Assembly (NCBI RefSeq): GCF_010725055.1
Contig: NZ_BJKB01000008.1
Span: forward strand, 124,001 to 188,000
Direction: 5' to 3'
Source of the DNA: Gelidibacter japonicus
GTDB lineage: Bacteria > Bacteroidota > Bacteroidia > Flavobacteriales > Flavobacteriaceae
DNA length: 64,000 bases
Below the pieces are notes generated by a model. It worked only from the letters and a program-made list of their open reading frames with translations. It searched no databases and was not told the origin of the DNA. Made by a program: the position numbers and the translations under genes. Shown piece by piece: positions 61,905 to 64,000 of this stretch (positions are counted from its first letter, which is position 1; each line of letters begins with the position of its first letter).

Positions 61905-63677
61905 TTAATTGTTTTTAAAACCAATTCTTGGTCGTTCGTTAGTATTTTCTGCTAAACCATCCATTTTTGCCTTAATAGCAATATAACTATTCAAATCTTT
62001 GATCTTGATTGAAGATCGTTTACTCTTAATTGTTTCTAATAATATTTCCTTCGAGATTCTGGATCTTAATTTTAACGCTTTTCTTGAAGCTTCATCACAT
62101 AAGAATTTTATATCACTCGATACATAATTTTCTGTTTCTTTGGCCAAAACAGAATAATTCAACCCTATTTCTATAGGTCGATTTTCTAAATAAAGTTTAA
62201 ACATCAACTCACGAGCTTCAAGGTCTGGAGGTGGTAAATATATAAGTTTATCTAACCGTCCCGCTCTCAATATCGCCGGATCAATCGAGTCGGGTCTGTT
62301 GGTCGCTCCGATAATGAACACACCGTCGTCACCACAATTATTCATCTGTGCTAAAAACTCATTTACAGCACTTGTATTCATATGATTAACGTTTGAATTA
62401 TCCCGATTTGGAGCAACTGCATCTAATTCATCAATAAAAATGATGCTAGGGGCATTCTCACGGGCTTCATCAAATATGTTTTTAATATTTTCTTGTGAAG
62501 CGTTTACCCATTTACTTTGTATGTCGGAAGGTTTTAGCTGATAAAAGTTAAAACCTATTTCCTCACCCATTCGTTCTGCAAAAAATGTTTTACCACAACC
62601 TGGTGGACCATAAAGCAACATTCCGTTTGGAATAGTTATACCATATTCAGCATATCTTTCTTTATCATTTAAGGCATCAATAACATCCAATTTGATGGTG
62701 TCTTTCAATTCCTGCATTCCTGCAATTGCTGAAAATCCTTGCCCTTTTTTAATTTTATTAGGTTTTGGATTATTCACTTTTTGGGGTGTTGAAAGTTGTT
62801 TTATTTCCACCTCTCCATTAACTGCTTTAATAAAGTCTTTGGCATTTTTGAAACGATATTCAGTATCTGGTTGTAAAGCCTTTCGAATTATATTTTGAAT
62901 TTGATGGTCTGTAACGGAGGTAAACTTTAAAGTCTTTTTTCGTTCTTCTATTACAGCATCTTCCAACTTTGTCGAATCTACTTTGTATTTTGAGATTTCG
63001 ACAAACCAAGGCGGCAGACCTTCTAATAAATGGTAGTATAGTGCACCAACCGAAAATATATCACTTTGAGTTGAAAACACTTTGTTAAAAGCCTCATTAG
63101 CTTGGTAAAACGGATTTAATCCATCTTTTAAAAAGTCCTTGTTAGACTGACTTAAAAATCGGGCATAGCCAAAATCAATGATTTTAGGAATCACAACCTT
63201 ACCTGAAAGATCTAACATTACGTTCAAATTCGTAATGTCATTGTGTATAATTGGGTTATCAAGCGAGTGCAAATAATTCACCCCATTTAAAACACCTAAA
63301 ATAATATCTTTTGCATCATATGTGTTTAGCACCTCCTCTCTTTTTAGCTTATCAGCCAACGTCTCACCACTGATGAAGTCTAGAATTACGTAGGCATACT
63401 TTTGATTTTGTATAAGCAGCTCTCCACATTCTATGTAATTAGCCAAATTAGGATGATTGATTTGTTTTAGAACTTCAATCTCTAAAACATCATCATTATC
63501 ATCAAATTGGGTTCTATCCAATTTTGAGTAGAGAAACAACTTTAATAATTTGGTTTTCCCATTTTGGTCTTTTACACGATAGGTTTCTGCATAACTCCCT
63601 TTTTTAAGGAAGAAAGTGACCTTATACTTGTTGTCAATTCTTTGATCTTTGGATAGTATTTGATTATTCTTACTCAT
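61905..63677 (-). CDS. Ser/Thr-kinase-like domain fused to an AAA+ ATPase
   Basis: 590 residues. Residues 15-290 form an eukaryotic-like kinase fold: Gly-rich FFLKKGSYAETYRV, Lys46 in LLKLF, an HND-type catalytic loop (IIHNDITNLNVML, His145 to Asn152, Asp147) and DFG Asp168 in IIDFGYARF. Residues 315-590 are an AAA+ domain of the VCP/FtsH type: Walker A GPPGCGKTFFAERM (357-364), Walker B IIFIDELDAVAP (412-420) and second-region-of-homology arginines in RAGRLDKL. The domains look complete. A Lys/Asn-rich linker (295-312) joins them. Start abuts the upstream stop codon. Likely a regulated unfoldase or motor. Confidence 0.88.
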   Translation of the reverse strand: MSKNNQILSKDQRIDNKYKVTFFLKKGSYAETYRVKDQNGKTKLLKLFLYSKLDRTQFDDNDDVLEIEVLKQINHPNLANYIECGELLIQNQKYAYVILDFISGETLADKLKREEVLNTYDAKDIILGVLNGVNYLHSLDNPIIHNDITNLNVMLDLSGKVVIPKIIDFGYARFLSQSNKDFLKDGLNPFYQANEAFNKVFSTQSDIFSVGALYYHLLEGLPPWFVEISKYKVDSTKLEDAVIEERKKTLKFTSVTDHQIQNIIRKALQPDTEYRFKNAKDFIKAVNGEVEIKQLSTPQKVNNPKPNKIKKGQGFSAIAGMQELKDTIKLDVIDALNDKERYAEYGITIPNGMLLYGPPGCGKTFFAERMGEEIGFNFYQLKPSDIQSKWVNASQENIKNIFDEARENAPSIIFIDELDAVAPNRDNSNVNHMNTSAVNEFLAQMNNCGDDGVFIIGATNRPDSIDPAILRAGRLDKLIYLPPPDLEARELMFKLYLENRPIEIGLNYSVLAKETENYVSSDIKFLCDEASRKALKLRSRISKEILLETIKSKRSSIKIKDLNSYIAIKAKMDGLAENTNERPRIGFKNN

Positions 63678-63998
63678 CTATAAAGCTTCTTCAGGGTTAC
63701 TAGGGCGCGTGTTGAAATTCCCATTTTCTTGCAAAATCAATTGATATTCCAAAATATTATTGCTCAAAATTTGTGGATTATCTTTCCCAAAATCTTCGTT
63801 AGCTGTAAAACCACCTTTCAATTTGCCACCATTCATTTCCTTTTCAGGATTCCAACCTTTTCCATAGTAAAAGAATGTCTGATAAGTGCCATTTGTAAAT
63901 GAAAAGGTATAACTACTATCTGAAGTGATATAAGCATGTGTTACCACACTACCATTTTTTTTGATAATGACTACAACGTCGGAGTTACTTGTTCTCAC
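63678..63998 (-). CDS. uncharacterised protein, 5' end outside window
   Basis: The last 106 residues (minus strand) of a larger protein: SDVVVIIKKNGSVVTHAYI, FFYYGKGWNPEKEMNGGKLK, GFTANEDFG and the C-terminus NGNFNTRPSNPEEAL. The frame is open beyond the window, and the GTG at 63998 is only the first usable codon. I recall similar C-terminal segments beside Bacteroidetes Ser/Thr kinase genes. Function unknown. Its stop and the kinase ATG abut, so the pair is an operon. Confidence 0.65.
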   Translation of the reverse strand: MRTSNSDVVVIIKKNGSVVTHAYITSDSSYTFSFTNGTYQTFFYYGKGWNPEKEMNGGKLKGGFTANEDFGKDNPQILSNNILEYQLILQENGNFNTRPSNPEEAL

Positions 63999-64000
63999 TT

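Overview
The window comes from a Flavobacteriaceae-type Bacteroidetes chromosome. Evidence: low GC; Bacteroidetes promoter boxes (TTG-N19-TAnnTTTG, for example at 52484-52513 and 54915-54945); frequent TTG starts without a clear ribosome-binding site; and markers such as bshB1, a ResB-CcsA fusion, DUF2520, DUF4290, DUF2911 and a MurA with Asp in place of the catalytic Cys.

Layout. 1-7,500: adenine deaminase (partial), tilS, pabB, an aldose-1-epimerase-like protein, a DEAD-box-type helicase (motif II DEVD), an S1/P1 nuclease and a lipoprotein. 7,600-16,700: tRNA-His, bshB1, rlmF, a trans-sulfuration enzyme, a HAD phosphatase, mscL, ResB-CcsA, and a truncated-haemoglobin gene pair divergent from a Crp/Fnr regulator with a perfect palindrome at its start. 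17,400-22,300: DUF2520, kdsC, UbiA prenyltransferase, Maf, lipoprotein and MscS-like channel. 22,400-28,700: a large PIG-L-type protein, a 35-residue membrane peptide, a sodium:solute symporter, a Gfo/Idh/MocA oxidoreductase and DUF2911.

28,900-41,500 looks like a light/stress module: tetR, ABC1 kinase, a giant PAS histidine kinase with its response regulator, SDR-DUF2867, an uncharacterised protein, folE, tspO, SRPBCC and a photolyase/cryptochrome. Two of its transcription units (tetR, SDR) carry the same operator, TGTTTAA-N16-TTAAACA, at exactly the same distance from the -7 box. A third has a weaker version.

41,800-44,100: a ParE/RelE-type toxin-antitoxin pair, then an IS110-family transposase broken by three frameshifts, with a long structured stem in its upstream noncoding end (bridge-RNA candidate). 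44,100-54,800 is core again: hydrolase/ECF sigma/membrane protein operon, murA, DUF4290, DUF493, P-loop ATPase, recQ, fmt, HU, YqgE, pabC-like and START-like genes, with heptanucleotide repeats between.

54,900-64,000 is accessory. An intact tRNA-Met is followed by a second copy split twice by related palindromic inserts. After it come a MARQKG-type protein, an XRE regulator divergent from a HEPN protein, two small genes sharing a domain with the C-terminus of that HEPN protein, an HTH remnant and a truncated VirE-N/BT4734-like primase. The primase runs directly into a truncated DUF6804-like gene. That gene is the last of a minus-strand operon (uncharacterised beta-rich protein, Ser/Thr-kinase/AAA+ fusion, TerB-like protein, DUF6804-like membrane protein), which is the best candidate for an undescribed signalling or conflict system. 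I read this end as a decayed mobile island abutting such an operon.
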